NCBI GenBank assembly: GCA_018894105.1
Contig: CM032122.1
Span: 21,177,674-21,241,673, forward strand
Length of the DNA: 64,000 nt
Source of the DNA: Jacaranda mimosifolia
Taxonomy: Eukaryota; Streptophyta; Magnoliopsida; Lamiales; Bignoniaceae
Reading direction: 5' to 3'
Below the pieces are notes generated by a model that was not told the origin of the DNA, made no database searches, and worked only from the letters and a program-made list of their open reading frames with translations. A program made the position numbers and the translations under genes. This document shows, piece by piece, positions 13,101 to 26,458 of the stretch. Each line of letters begins with the position of its first letter. The stretch's first letter is position 1.

Positions 13101-14488
13101 TGGTAGATTATCCAAAGGGAATAGTTCCCGTTAATTGCAAGTGGATCTATAGGCGAAAACTAGGAGTCAATTGAGAGGTAATGACCTTTAAGGCGGACTA
13201 GCGGCAAAAGGTTACACTTAAAGACCTGATTTCGATTTTGAGGAAACCTTTTCACCGGCTACAATGCCTAAATTTATTTGGATTTTACTTGCCATAACCC
13301 GCATATATTGCTTTTCTCAATAGAAACTTTGAAGAAGAAATTTATATGGTACAACCACAAGGTTTTACATCCAAAGGGAGTGAGCAAAAAGTTTGCAAAC
13401 TCGAGAGACCCATTTATGGACTCAAACAGGTGTCCCAAACTTGGAACATACGTTTTGATAAGATAGTCAAATCATTTAGTTTTGTCAAAAATGTGTATGA
13501 ACTTTGTGTGTACAAGAAGGGCTAGTAGGAGTAGTATACAGTTTATTATACTTTATGTTGATGACATTCTTCTCATTAGGAATGAGAGAGAAATTTTAGA
13601 GTGTACTAAAGCATGGTTATCTACTTAATTCTCTATGAAGGAAATACGTATCTATAGAGATAGATCAAGGAGGATGTTGGGGTTTTCCCAAACCCAGTAC
13701 ATTGACAATATACTAAAGAGTTCTAGTATGAAAGAATCCAAGAGGGGATTTCTCCTTATGGGACATGGCATTCGTCTCCCCAAGTATGTGGCCCCTAAGA
13801 CTGACAACGAGAAATAAAGAATGTCCTACATACCTTATGGCCATAGGGAGCATAATGTATGCCGTTCAATGAAGAAGATCAGATGTGGCACACACTCTAA
13901 ATGTTACAAGCCGTTCGCAATCCAACCTCAGTGAATGTCACTAGATGGCCGTTAAAATAATCCTTAATTATTTGAGAAGGACTAAGGACTTGTTTTTGGT
14001 ATATGACAACAGAGAATTGAAATTCGAGGGGGTTTTTTAATCCTAGTTTCCAATCTGATGTACATGATCTAAAATCCACTTCTGAATTTATATTTTCCTC
14101 AATGGCATCGTGGTGAGTTGGAAAAGTTCCAAACTAGACACCACAACCAATTCAACCATAGATGTGGAATAATTTGCAGTTTTGGAAACCGCAAAGGAAG
14201 ATGTTTGGATAGAAACTTCATCCAAGAGTGATGTAGTGCCTAGCGTGCATGAGCCTAGGGTTGTCTTTTGAAGATAACTTTGGACTTGAGCCAAGATCTC
14301 ATCAGTCATCCAAAAATAGATAAATGTGTTATCGTTTGATAGAAGCGACATCTGAGCATAAATGATTGCGTCATAAGAGAATATAGCAGAACCAATATCC
14401 TAACCCCTAAATGCAAAAGGTCTTTGAAGGACATCTTGAGAAGATGCCCTAAGGCTGTGGGGAATTGGCTTTAGGGCAAGTGCGATAT
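10103..14488 (+). pseudogene. Copia-B: decayed Ty1/copia gag-pol
   Basis: This is a plus-strand copia relic with many stops. The order is: a gag-like basic region ending in a degraded CCHC knuckle (CFYFGEIGH, 10746-10772), protease (SWIYDSTCGSYLC near 10860), and integrase (DLIHTDICDPL and FTDDYSRFEHVYLMK, 11440-11570; GIPQHNGVAERR, 11730). RT comes in pieces split by the hAT element (NKIWTLV before it, DYPKGIVPVNCKWIYRRK after), then ERPIYGLKQVSQTW near 13400 and an RNase H remnant to about 14400. A polypurine-like GGGCAAGTGCGATAT directly precedes the LTR at 14489. The protease motif is DST rather than D-T/S-G. The element is non-functional and 5' truncated. Confidence 0.85.
12376..13095. 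mobile_element. Non-autonomous hAT element, 720 bp
   Basis: It is flanked by a perfect 8 bp target duplication, GACTTTGG, at 12368-12375 and 13096-13103. The ends are TAGGGGTGTCAA and TTGACACCCTTA, an imperfect inverted repeat of the hAT type. It contains repeated GGGTTGGGT and CAACCC motifs and no transposase. It interrupts Copia-B RT, and removing the element plus one copy of the duplication joins the RT frame, so it inserted after Copia-B. Confidence 0.9.
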
Positions 14489-16700
14489 TGTTGGAATAGT
14501 GGCCCACAACCTAATTAGATTGGCATGTAAACTATTTCACTTGTGATGCAATCTTGATTAAATGATTCATTAAATAGCCATCTTCAAATTATGCTTATAT
14601 TTACTTCACTGGCATTTGGTTGAAGCCTTTAGATCACACAAGACTACAGGACTTGGTCAGTACACTTAGTAATAGTCATGGAACAAGTCTTACATAGTCA
14701 TGATTTTAAATCTTCCAAGTTATAGGATCTTACAAGACAGGGCATCTAAGATCTAGCTAGACTTGCACTAACAATGTATAAATCCAAGAATTGTATGTTG
14801 CTTCATTTCATGAGCAATATGATATGAGATATGGGTGCATGTTAGTGGGTGCTTGTTAGAGAACAAGTTCACTAAAGGCCCGCCCGAAGAATTGACTAGA
14901 TATTCGAAGAGGCAAGTCAGTAGTGGCAAGTTCTCCAGCTTACGCTAGTGTATTTAATTAGTCATTTGACCTAAGAATCCATGGTAACCTCATGTTTTGG
15001 TCATCTTGCTTTGACTCTTCCTTGACCACGTAGCGGGTCGTTCAGGTGGAGATTGGGCATGAACTACTTAGATGTGGAGGTTTGTGGGATCCAAGATGGG
15101 ATCCGAATCCTCATCATTGTGAAGGGCAAGTACATCTCCTATGTATTCTATAATGATCGATTCTAAGAAATCCTTGTGTAAAGTAGTATGACAATTTCGA
15201 AAAGGAGTTTTCCAAAGATGAGGTCATAAAGGGGGATCGAATATTGGGAATAGAAACATAGTATTGAGGCTATTAAGGAGCCGACAAATATCTTGCCCTA
15301 TGCCTTTTTCGGGAGATAGGAAACGGAAGGACTATATTTGCATGATACGTGTAAAGCAACAATGGTTCTCCGTTAACTAGTTGGGCTCCATGGGCTTGAG
15401 GTTAAACATCAACCATAGAGATCGGGTACTCTTCAATTAATGTAGATTAATTGAATTGAGTCGATTGGTTTAAAGGAGCTTAAACTAATGTGAATATTCA
15501 ATATTCTATAAGTCACAAAGAGTTGTGAGCCCATGTCCAATGAATGGTAGAACCTAATAGGCCACAAACAAAAGCCAATTGCATTTCCTGAATTGATGGA
15601 TGAATTTTTCTAAAAGTTAGAAAATTCACTCCTAGTGGACCAATTTTGAGGTTGGCAAAATTGAGGTTAATTTAGATTGATTAATTTAATTGTTAAATTG
15701 ATCAACTAATTTAAGGAGTTAAATTAGACCAATAATTAAGTAATTAATTGTTTGGTGCAACATGACCATCAATTGGTCAAGTTAGCTTAAAGAGTTAAGT
15801 TAACAATTCTTAGTTTAAAGAGTTAAGTCAAAGGTTAATTAATTAAACTAAAGTTTTTAATTTAATTAATATGAAGAATTATTTTTGAAGGGAAAATTCA
15901 AATGAAATGTTCATTTGGTGTGAATTAGAATTTATTTGGATAACATCATTAGATGAAATTCAAATTCCAAATGAAATTCAAATTCACATGCAAACTTGCA
16001 AGGGCTAGTTAGCGCCACCCTTGAGGAAGGTGTGATGCCACCTTGGCATAAAACCCTTTTCCCTCTATATAGATATAGAGTGTGGAGTAGGCGGTCATAG
16101 GTGAATTGCAAGCTAGAATTAGATTCTCTCAATTTCCCTCAAATTTCCTAGTTGCCTCATGTGTTGAAGCTTCACTTTTCTTCATCTCTTACCTCCAAAT
16201 CAAGCCTTCATCCTTGCGTTTCTCTCTTTATTTTCCAACTAATATTGAGGAGAATTGGATTGTGCAATGGTGTGTGGATCTTATCCTTAGAGATAAAACA
16301 ATTGGATTGCTAGCCTTTAGATCCTCTGTTTCGGGAAGTGATTTTGGAGCATCCATTGAAGGTTTTGCCGGATCTGTTTTGAGTTGATTTTTTTACTAGA
16401 GATACATCAAGGAGTTGATGTGTTTCGGTTCAAATTTCACTAAAATTGGAGTATATTTGTTCAGGAAAAAGTTGCAGGAAAGTCGTTGTACCGCTGGGGA
16501 GACAGTTTTCAAGGAGTTGAAATTTGCTTCCATATTCCTTTGATTTTGTGAAAATCAAGGTAACCCTCATACCAAATCTAAATCTATAGCATGTTTGGAT
16601 CCTTGGCTTCATATGTAGCCTAATTATTTTAGCATTTTTTAGCTTTGATAATTGGACCCTAGTACTATATGTGACTTCAATTCCTCCCAAATATAAGAAG
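14489..16700 (+). repeat. Copia-B 3' LTR (right boundary approximate)
   Basis: It starts TGTTGGAATAGTGG directly after the purine-rich tract. A TATA-like motif, CTCTATATAGATATAG, at about 16062-16077 would put the start of R near 16090. The 3' end is uncertain because I could not find a matching 5' copy. Unrelated gypsy sequence with a primer site lies at 16953. Short open frames inside the LTR do not look like genes. Confidence 0.6.
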
Positions 16701-16952
16701 CCACATGCTCGATATCTTAGGAGTTATGGATTATACATTGGTCGGCCGCCCAACCATAACCCTTACATCCTTCGAATCAAACATTATCTCAAAAATTAAT
16801 GTCCTAACTGAATTCCAAAGTCATACTTAATCTCCACTAGCCGAAACTTTCATGTCACATTCAAATATCATAATCAAGCTTACTCTTCACTAATCAAACC
16901 TTTCATATTCCGAGGATTAATATCCTAGCGTAGCTTAAGTTTTCAAACCTAA

Positions 16953-16964
16953 GCTCTAATACCA
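16953..16964 (-). promoter_or_regulatory. Primer binding site of Gypsy-2
   Basis: The minus strand reads TGGTATTAGAGC, one change from TGGTATCAGAGC, which is complementary to the 3' end of initiator methionine tRNA. It adjoins the LTR end and fixes the element's orientation and its LTR as a 5' LTR. Confidence 0.75.
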
Positions 16965-19540
16965 CCTCTCTAGCACCCCAATTGGGAGGCACTTGCTCTC
17001 ACTCAAGGTGCTACTCAAATCTATACCATAAGTTTTCTGAATAACACAAAATACATTTCTCAAAATTTAAAGTATTTAATTTGTACAAGCGACATCCAAT
17101 GGAGGTTCAACTATGAACCAAAATATCATAAATCACACTTAGCGCTTCTATCACTATCATTACCTCATGTGTCGCCTAGGTTATTCTGTCTTCATCACTC
17201 ATTTTTATCTAGGTAAAGAACGGAAGATCACAATAAAACAACGTAAGTTCGAATAGTTTAGTGAGTTATTCCAGCAATAACAATAGAATAATGATTTATC
17301 AAATATTATATAGGAAACAAGTAAAAGCATTAAATTTTCAAAAATTGTGAGAGAAGGTTTCAGTCCAAGTTTAAAGCATTCCATCTCACCATCGTCCCAG
17401 ACCAGTGATGAGACTTCACAAAACTCACTGCCTTTTTGTAAAATTTTGAATTTCAAGTGTGATCAAAGAGTCAATATATTTTCTTTAAAGAACATAGCAG
17501 ACTAGCAAAATAAATAAATAAACATTTTCAAAATCTTGCTGTTGGTGGTTTTCCTACCTTGTCACTACACTTTCAAAAACATAAAAATCCTTATTCCCCC
17601 AAGTTTTCGAGTGATCGGCTCAGATATTTACAAACAAACGTTAGTCATGGCTAGCCGTATACCTTACCAGTTCATAGACAACAACCTCCAGCTAGCTATG
17701 AGACTGGGCCATATGTGCAGCATATATGGGTAACAACCGAAAGATAGTCACCGACGGTCTGTTCCGTGAAGTCGTCTTTCGTAACCGGTCTCAAGGCCTA
17801 CCCTTAAGGGTATTAATCATATTCATATATGTTATATAGCATGTCCAACAACAATTTAAATAACACATTAATTCGCCATGATGGGCAAGTAATTGATCAA
17901 TTAACATTGAGTTCATCTCACGGCAGTAGTCATGGCAAGATTAGAACGTGTATTTCGAAATCTATTTTCCACACACAATTGCCAATTTCACATGGGATCA
18001 TAAATCATAATCAAATAAGGGTCGTATTTGGTGTAAGGGGTAATGTGTGGTGAGTTTCTCAACACATAGATTGGAAGGAATCAAGCAACCGGGTATATAT
18101 AAGGAGTGTATATATTATTTCCCCAGCAAGGAAACCTCATATTATTGAGTATAAACTCACCTAGCAATGAGGAGGAATTCCTAGTTGTATGGTCGCTCAG
18201 GTCCTGACTTCCCAGCCAAACAGAGACTGTTATAAGATAACCCGATTTATCATGTTATCAATCCTCATATCCTTAAATATCATTATAGTTAATGTTTTTA
18301 TCAAACTTAAGGTTATTCTGATACAATCCAAGTAATCTTGATTTCGTATCTAAATGATTAAGATAATTAAATGTGCTAATCCTCAACTATGCAGTTGATG
18401 AATAGATCACTGATACGATATACATCATTGTAGTCTCGTTTAGGGTTCCAATATTCAACAGGTATTTGTTGCTATAACACTTGATTTCAATTATATCTTA
18501 TTTCAATTGACCTTGATTAGCTTATTTTAAAACTTCGAGCTAATTTGTTTATATGTTACCAAATGTAATTCTGAGTGGCTAATCTCAACAACTCCATTCA
18601 TCACTTCACTTATTTTATAGTTACATAACAAGGGTCCAGATTCTTAAATTAGTTAGGTTTTTCGGATCTGCTAGGTCCAAGTCCGATAATTTATTTCATT
18701 CTAACATTCATATAACTAAATCTTTAGGTTAGACTTAATTACACTTCATTCATAGCATATCATGTCACCGGCTAAAGACATAAATCTAAATCAACATTTC
18801 TTAAGTTACTAAGCTTAAGTCTCATCATTAGTTTGTCCAACCCTTATAATAAGTTAAGTTCCATTTTAATAATCTTAATTTAATAAACATTTAATCAAAA
18901 ATGTAAAAATCATTCGAAATAGAATTTGATATGAAATTTACCTAAATTTGATTATATTCGGATCCAATCTCAAGCTAGGAATAGCCCAGATGAGCTCAAA
19001 ATCACATTATGAGTTTTCTGCTACGCTGCCGCCGTAGTGTTGCCACCGCCGCCATGCTCCATCGCCAGAGGTGGAGTTAGATACACCAAAAGATGCATCT
19101 CATCACAGTAGTCAAAATGCCCAGTTAATTTCTAGTTCTTACATCGACGCGTCAATCGATTGGTCGTTAAAAGTCGCGGTCGAACCCTAATCCTTTGCCA
19201 TCAACTACCATCTTCGATTCTCCATCCCCAATCGTCAAACACCAAATTAACAGCATTCATCGACAACCCATGAGGTTTCACCCACAACCCCTCAAGACCT
19301 ATCTTATTTCTGCTGTCAGAAGTGGCGGAACCATCACCACCACCATGCGTCCATTTTTTCCTTCAACTTCTCGGTAATTTTGCCAGTGTTTCTAAGAATT
19401 TTTGGTATGGGGTTGTTCACGGAGACGAGAGGAGTATATCTATTGATTTAGTTTCGAGCCTTGCGGTTGTTTTCCTACGATTCGCCATTGGGGTAGGGTT
19501 TGGACAATTTTTGAGAATTTGATGAAGTTCAATTCTTTAT

Positions 19541-19550
19541 TTATATATAA
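19541..19550 (-). promoter_or_regulatory. TATA box in the Gypsy-2 LTR
   Basis: The minus strand reads TTATATATAAATAAAG, a good plant TATA box about 670 bp into the LTR. Transcription would start near 19510 and run leftwards. Confidence 0.5.
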
Positions 19551-19555
19551 ATTTT

Positions 19556-20090
19556 TTAGCATTTTTAGATTGGCCCCAAAACTTCTGGACCGCCTTTAAT
19601 CCTACCCCAAAATTCTTGACCGCCTTACAGTTCAACCCTAAACTTCAATTTAGCCCTTTAAAGTTTAATTTCTCACAAATCAACCCCTGATCTTTTTAAT
19701 TTCAAGCAACTAAATCTAAATTGATTTATTTTAAAACCATTGAACTTTCAATCTTCTCACATTGAACCCTAAATTTTTATAATTGTGTGCAATTAAGCCC
19801 TTTCCTCACATATATATATATATATGCATTTTTTAGCACTTTTAAATTGGCCCCAAAACTTCTAGACCGCCTTCAATCCTACCCCAAAATTCTTGACCAC
19901 CTTATAGTTCAACCCTAAGACTTCAATTTAGCCCTTCAAAGTTTCATTTCTCACACATCAACCCCTGACCTTTTTAATTTCTGGCAACTAAGTCTAAATT
20001 GATTTATTTTAAAACCCTTGAACTTTCAATCTTCTTACACTTAACCATAATTTTTTATAATTGTGTGCAATTAAGCCCTCTCCTCACTTG
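19556..20090 (-). repeat. Tandem duplication of about 280 bp in the Gypsy-2 LTR
   Basis: Two adjacent copies (about 19556-19830 and 19838-20090) share blocks such as GGCCCCAAAACTTCT, ATCCTACCCCAAAATTCTTG and AATTGTGTGCAATTAAGCCC. They are separated by a short (TA)n run. The copies differ at scattered bases. Confidence 0.75.
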
Positions 20091-20217
20091 CAATTGACCC
20101 CTAATTGTCAATATTTATTCCTAGATTTTAATTAAATTCGGCCCAAAATTGATCTAGCCGAACTTATTGACTTCATATTTTATTATATTTTAGAATTTCA
20201 AAATTTGGGGTTTTACA

Positions 20218-23200
20218 AAAAAAACTTCTCCAATGTAACACCAAATGCACACTTTAATAGGTTCATTTTGAGTTGATATTTTCTCAGGCACTCAAAAGTT
20301 TATCTCAAATCTTGGAGGTGATCTTCTTACCTTTTGGACTTGGTGACCACATCGTCAACATAATATTCAATATTCTTGTGAAGCATATAATTAATGATCT
20401 TTTGCATAGATCTTTGATATGTGGCACCAGCATTTTTCAATCCGAACGACATCACTTTATAGCAGTATATTCCCTTGGGAGTACGAAATGTCGTCAACTC
20501 CTTATCTTTGGTGACATATGTATGTGATTATACCTGATGATCCATCCATAAATGATAGTGCTTTATGTCTTGTGGAAGCATCAATCTTGAGTTCTGCAAT
20601 TGGCAATGTTCTGCAATGGGCAATGGAAAGTCATCCTTAAGACATACACCATTCAAGTCCCTAAAGTTGACACAAACTCGAATTTGGCCATTCTTCTTTC
20701 TTATTAGGACAAGACTGGATATCTATGTTGGATACTTGACTTCTTGAATGAACCCAACCTCAAAAGCTTGTTTAATTCAACTTCAATCAAAGGAATCAAT
20801 TTAGGGCGAAATTGATGTTGAGCTTGTTTGACTGGACGAGTTCCTTTCTTTACTGACAAGTAATGAAGCTTTTAGATCCAACTCAGGCATCTCTTTGTAT
20901 GACCATGCAAATACATCTTTGAATTCATGTAATAAATCAACATACTCTTTTTCTTCCTTAGTAGTTAACAAAGTACTAATGCAGATAGGCCAAGGGTCAT
21001 TGGCATCACCGAAATTAATCTCTTTCAATTCATCGACAGTGGCCTTAACACCTTACTCAAACTCAGGATGGGCAGTTTCATCATTTTTTCTTCCATAAAA
21101 AAATCTTGACTCGAAATAATATGGTATGCTGGCGCAATATCTTCTTCTACGGGCTCAATCTTCTTGAATTCCATACATGTCCTTATTTGTCCATCCCTTC
21201 TTCTTATATGGATTGTCTGCATTATGCGATCTTTCTCACTTATGTAACTATTGTTAATAAGCTTTGAGATTTGCTTGGAAAGACGATCTATGGCATTTTG
21301 ATGAGTTGGCTGGCTATTACTAACAACAATAAGATATGAAGAAGCCACGCTTTCCCTATCAACTTCTTTATTCCTTTGAGTTCATGTTAAGATAGTGGTT
21401 TGCTGTTTAACCTTCAATTCTGCCACATGATATATTTAAAATAGTGTACCACTTCATGCGTGAAGGAATTAAACTTCTAAGCTTTTGTGATTCGCTGGTC
21501 CACTTCAAATACTTTGGCATTTTAGATAAACTCAATCTCCGATTATAAGTTCTTTTATGCTTCCACTTTCCAAGTCTATCAAAAACTGAGATTCGCCGTA
21601 CTTTCTACCTATTTTCATCGAAAATATCATTTGTTGAGAAATATTCTTCTCCAACTATATGATTTCTGTTGGCTCTTCTAATTGCAATGCAAATAGGATT
21701 CTGAGGAACAAATCCATATCCTGTTCGAGAGCATTAAACACCACGACCTTTTTCCTTCAACATTTTTTGGGTAGTGTTAAGTGCATACATTTGCTTGCCA
21801 GTACCTCAGGAGGGAGTTTTCCCAAGATGAAATGTTCTTCTGGATTATATCCAGCTTTAACAAGAAGTTTATAAGCTTTTGGATCAAATCAATTCTCATT
21901 TTGAAGCTGCAGAGATTCTCTAGATGTGAGTTGTGCAATCAAGTTTATAGGCTTTTGGATCAACATTCCTTGAGTTGCGCAAAGAAACCCTTGTAGTGGC
22001 TGAGGGGATGGCTTCTTCACATCAATCTTGGTTAGATGATATGTTAATTCTTTCAATAATTCAGATCTGTACCAGAGGTAACTCACTCTTGATGTGATCT
22101 TTACTACTGCATGCTGGAGTCAAGTCTTTAACCTCGTTTCCTCCATGAAGATCATCTTGCTGCTTGGATTCCTTTCGTCCTTTGGCCTTGACAGTTTTCA
22201 TACTTTTGATGTAGTATTTGTTGTCGCTTTAGTGCTATTCGGCTTCAGTGAAAGGTTTGCTATCTCCAAGCACCTTCTTTACCATACCTTATAGACAATA
22301 GTTGAAACATTAGTGCCAAGTAGAGGGAACTACACTATTTTCATATAATCAAGGTCAGCCAGAAGCATATTGTATGATGTCTTAGCATCTATGATATGAA
22401 ATAATACCGTTGACAACATATCGTCCATTAATAGTTTTATCCTTATTATTCCAAGAGCCCATACCCCTCTTGATTGAATGCTTGGATCATTAGACGACTA
22501 TTTGTTAATTCATTTATGGAGATTCCTAAATCCTTCATTGCACGCAATGCAAGATATTGACTGTAGAGCCTCCATCAATCAAAATTCTATTTATTTTCTA
22601 CTCACCAGCATAGCCAATTACAAATAGTGGCCTATTGTGGGGCTTGGAGCCAAGCAACAAGTCTTCGTCAGTGAAAATCATTAACAACATGAACTTATCA
22701 GTTACACCATAGTTCTCTTCATCAGATAAACATATTTTACTAGAGGAAATCTTTTCTTCACTTATCATGTTGTACGCAATGTTACGTCGTGGTAACCAAA
22801 TACATCCTTTTCAATCTCAACGGTAGCATGATTTGAGGCTACGTTATCCTCCTCAAGTGAGACTTTCCCATGTTGAGCTAATTGCATCACTTTGTCTTTG
22901 AATATGAAACAACCATGGATTAGGTGACCCACCAACCAATGATACTCGCAATACTTTGGGTCATCAATTTTCCTGGCTTCTTTAGGTCATTTCATTTCAG
23001 GTAATTCAATGAGATTTGCATTTAGCAAATCATCGAATATTCTAAAGACATTAGATTCGAAAAATAGGTATGTCTTAGCTTGCATCTCCTTAAAAGTTAA
23101 TTTTCTTGTCATCTTTCTTGGGAAATGTCCTTCTTTTCATCATTTGTACCTTTCATGAAACCTAATTGGTGTTTTATTGACTACCATTACTTCTTTACTT

Positions 23201-23569
23201 GGAGCCTTGGCAAGAAGTTCACCCCTTTTTTTGAATTTTTGCTTTTCCTTATACTTGCGAGGCTTTTAGACTGGTGGCTCCTCAACTCCACTAGTAGACA
23301 TGCTTAACTCTATATCATGGGCTCAAGTAGCTAAGTCTTCAAATTTTTTAGGTTGAATTCCTTAGAGAGTATAGCGGAGTCCACAATGCATCTCTTGAAT
23401 GCATATCCCAATGGCTGAAACCTCAAATAATCGGTCTTTGCAATTAAGGCTTATGTTTCTCCAGCGATTGATGTAGTTAATGACTGATTTTTCTTTCCAT
23501 TAACGAGAATTAGTGAGCTCGATCATACTAACTAGCCTTCGGATACTGTAGAAGTGATTAAAAAATTCT
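20218..23569 (-). pseudogene. Gypsy-1 gag, protease and reverse transcriptase
   Basis: On the minus strand the gag begins abruptly at 23569 within its middle (NHFYSIRRLVSMIELTN, NYINRWRNISLNCKDRL). It continues to about 22900 with KYCEYHWLVGHLIHGC. A protease region follows near 22700-22500 (GYAGE, then LIDGGSTVNI). A linker region leads to RT at about 21028, with FKDVFAWSYKEMPELD, a block with IRKKNGQI at about 20690, and LRKYQLKMNLLKCAFGVTLE at 20290-20225. There RT is cut by the Gypsy-2 LTR. Stops and frameshifts are frequent. The gag N-terminus, leader and tRNA primer site are absent between the LTR at 23570 and gag, so the copy could not be replicated in its present form. Confidence 0.85.
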
Positions 23570-24439
23570 TGTCTACAAAAATTAAATTACAAGACAAGAA
23601 AATCATACAAAAAAAAATTAAAAACTATCAATTGTAGATTCAATCTATAATCTAGGCCTCTGATTCTTTCCTTCCTAATATGATCTTGAATCTAATGAGC
23701 TCCGCGAAGAATGCCTTGAACGTCGTGGATCTCATTGAATTTGATTTAAATAAAATAACGCCAATTTGAGGGCTCTGCATCTTAATCTATAATCATACAC
23801 CAAAATATATGAGCTCTGCGAAGAAGACCTTGAACGTCGTGGAGCTCCTTCAATTTAATTTGAATAAAATAATGTCAATTCGAGGGCTCCGCATCTTAAT
23901 CTCGAATCAAATGCCAAAATATATGAACTCTGCGAAGGACACCTTGAATGTCGTGGATCTCATTATATTTAATTTGAATAAAATAACATCAATTCGAGGC
24001 TCCGTACCTTAATCTTGAATCAAACGCCAAAATATATGAATTCTGCGAATGACACCTTTAATGTCATGGATCTCATTGAATTTAATTTGAATAAAATAGC
24101 ATCAATTTGAGGGCTCCATATCTTAATCCCGAATCAAATACTAAAATATAATGAGCTTCGCAAAAAATACCTTGAATGCCATGGATCTCCTTGAATTTGA
24201 TTGAATTGTTGAACTTCTTTAAAGTTCATCTCACTTGTTGGAATTTATGTTGTCAAATAAGCTGTGATCACCCATTTATATGGGTACGTAGCTGGAGATC
24301 CTAGATAATCTTGAACATCTTTGATAGTTATCTTCTTGATAAGATAATATCAAATATCAAAAGGTAATATCAGATATCTTTGATTTGAGAATATCAAATA
24401 CCAAGAAATATATTGATTTGATTGGCCTATGTACATAGA
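23570..24439 (-). repeat. Gypsy-1 5' LTR (right copy), part before the CACTA-like insertion
   Basis: It matches the left LTR from its first base: TGTCTACAAAAATTAAATT against TGTCTGCAACATTTAAATT. It contains the same 114 bp repeat but with more units. It is interrupted after GTACATAGACACT, where the left copy continues with TCAAGTTTAACC; the remainder appears near 32880-33000. Confidence 0.8.
23696..24205 (+). repeat. 114-bp tandem repeat in the right LTR (about 4.4 units)
   Basis: Units start near 23696, 23808, 23923, 24037 and 24150 with variants of ATGAGCTCYGCGAAGAA. There is one unit more than in the left LTR. The frame carrying the repeated LNVVDLLEFNLNKI-type peptide is open only across about two units (23809-24012). 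Confidence 0.8.
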
Positions 24440-26236
24440 CACTCACAAAAAAAAAAATCATTTGGTGGGGGTCAAAATTAAATAGAGCGGGGGTTTTTAA
24501 ACGCCCATTGATTCCATTAGTGGGGGTTCCCCAACCCCACCCCCCAAGTTAAAGTGTCCTACTAATTCCTAGCGGGGGGTTTTGAGCAACCGTCATGACA
24601 GCCCCCACTAATAGTTAAATGATTCTACAGGGGTTATTTTTATGTTTAGCGGGGGTTTTACACCCCCACTATTATTAAAACTAAAATTTCATATAATTTT
24701 AGTTGGGATTTTAAACCCCCACTATTATTAAAATGTATTTTTTTTTAAAAAAAATTAACGGGAATTTTAAGCCTTTGCTATTGTTAAAATGTATTATTTG
24801 GATTAGAAAATGAGTTAATTATAGTGGGGGTTCACTACCCCACAATAAATTTTTTAAATTATTTTTTTGGTTAATTTTTCATACCCCAGTATGTCATTTC
24901 ATTTGACTAGCAGCAGAACTGATCAAAATTCAGCACAAACAATTGATTTTAAAATCAATACATCAACATTCTCAAAATTCTAAACATCATAATTCACAAA
25001 GTACTAAAACAAATGTACAAGTTAGTTTCACATGTCAATTCTAAATGTCAAACACAACAAACAAGTAACTAGGAAAGAGCTCTAGCGTGATCTTGATTGC
25101 AGCACTTAAAGATCTTCATATTGGAAAAGTAAGATGTTCATGTTGCCACCTGCATCACATGACTATGTCTGTAGGAGAAAAAAAAAAGTATTTCAGAAGA
25201 TCAAAACACCAAATATTTAGCATTAATCAATCATGCCAATGTGATTGTTAAAGTGTAGATTATAGTGCATACTTTCTTAGCAATACATCAACTCTAATAA
25301 AAATTTAGAGTTTATCTCCTATGCATAAATAATACAACACAACAAAATTGTGATAAAAAAAATTTCAAGAAATTAAGCACTATAGCATGCTAGTCCTAAT
25401 GATGGAAACGTATATACATTTACATATCATGCATCATGCTATAATGGTGAGATAAATGTAATTGCCTAACTATGCTAGTTAACTATGTACAAGTATTGGC
25501 CTAAATTCAATTTGGTCAAACTCAACTAATTACTAAAAAATATATTTCCTATCACATTTTTGTACCAAGAAATCTATCCTGGAAACAAAGCAGTTTTGCT
25601 TCATTATGTCATTTCCTCTCTCTCTTTTATTTTTCTCCCACCAAAAGGTATGTGAACTTAGTCGAGCGATGAAGAATACCTTCTACAACTAAGATCTAGC
25701 ATTCTTGGATCACACCTTTTGTTTAATAAAGAACATATGAATATATATGATAGATGAAAAGAATTTTTCGCTTTTGAATAGAAATAAAAAGGTGATATAT
25801 TGTGTACCATTTGAAAGGGCTAGCAACATCTCCAAAATTTCTGCATCTTTATGATGCACTCTAATGAATTAAATCAAGGCTGGTGAAAAAATTCATCCTC
25901 GTAAAAGGCTAATTGTAAAAATTTAAATAGCAAAAAGCAGAATTAGATAAACACATCACACTATAATTTTCAGCGACAATCAGACCAATTCAGACATATG
26001 ATTCCATCTAAAATCTGAATAATAGTAGAAGCATAAAATTGAACCTAGCAAGCAAAACAAGTGATGCCCACATAATTAGTTTAAATTCTGCAATTCAATT
26101 CATCCTAATCAACATTGTAACTCAATCAAAAGGCGCAAAGACATGCTCAGCAATTTTGCTACTCCAGGCAGAAGACCCTTTTCCATTCAATTTCAAACTA
26201 ACCACCTTAAAATCAAACAAATTTGTTGTTGCACAC

Positions 26237-26447
26237 TATTATGAGCTGTAATGCATTTAGTGGAAAGGGAGCAATGCTATGACGCTGGAGGAAAAACTTG
26301 AACTGCATTAAATGTTGTGGAGACACGTTTATATACAAAGTGGATAAAAGGGAGAAAAGGGAAACAAACCCTAACTAACTAACAGACTATGCTAACCAAC
26401 ACGGTTACAACTATAAATAAAAATTGGAATGCTAAAAATATCTAATA
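26237..26447 (-). repeat. Copia-C 3' LTR (211 bp)
   Basis: It starts TATTATGAGCTG and ends ATATCTAATA on the plus strand, and matches 30264-30474 with about 15 differences. It is immediately preceded by CACAC. Confidence 0.92.
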
Positions 26448-26458
26448 CCCCCCCATCA
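26448..26458 (-). promoter_or_regulatory. Polypurine tract of Copia-C
   Basis: The minus strand reads TTGATGGGGGGG directly before the LTR start TATTAG. This is the standard position for priming plus-strand synthesis. Confidence 0.8.

Larger units (their letters stand above)
16966..20217 (-). repeat. Gypsy-2: large LTR of a second Ty3/gypsy element
   Basis: On the minus strand it starts TGTAAAACCCCAAATTTTG at 20217, directly against the Gypsy-1 RT sequence. It ends just before a tRNA primer site at 16964. At about 3.25 kb, together with the TGTAACACCCC-type start, it fits the long LTRs of chromovirus (Tekay/Del-type) elements; this is inference. It contains a TATA box and a tandem duplication. 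Only about 250 bp of its internal region survives (about 16700-16952) before Copia-B takes over, and no second LTR or coding domain is present. Confidence 0.6.

Noticed and set aside
14489..16390. Short open frames in the Copia-B LTR as possible genes
   Set aside because: They lie in an LTR with a TATA box, are short, and have no domain or splice signals.
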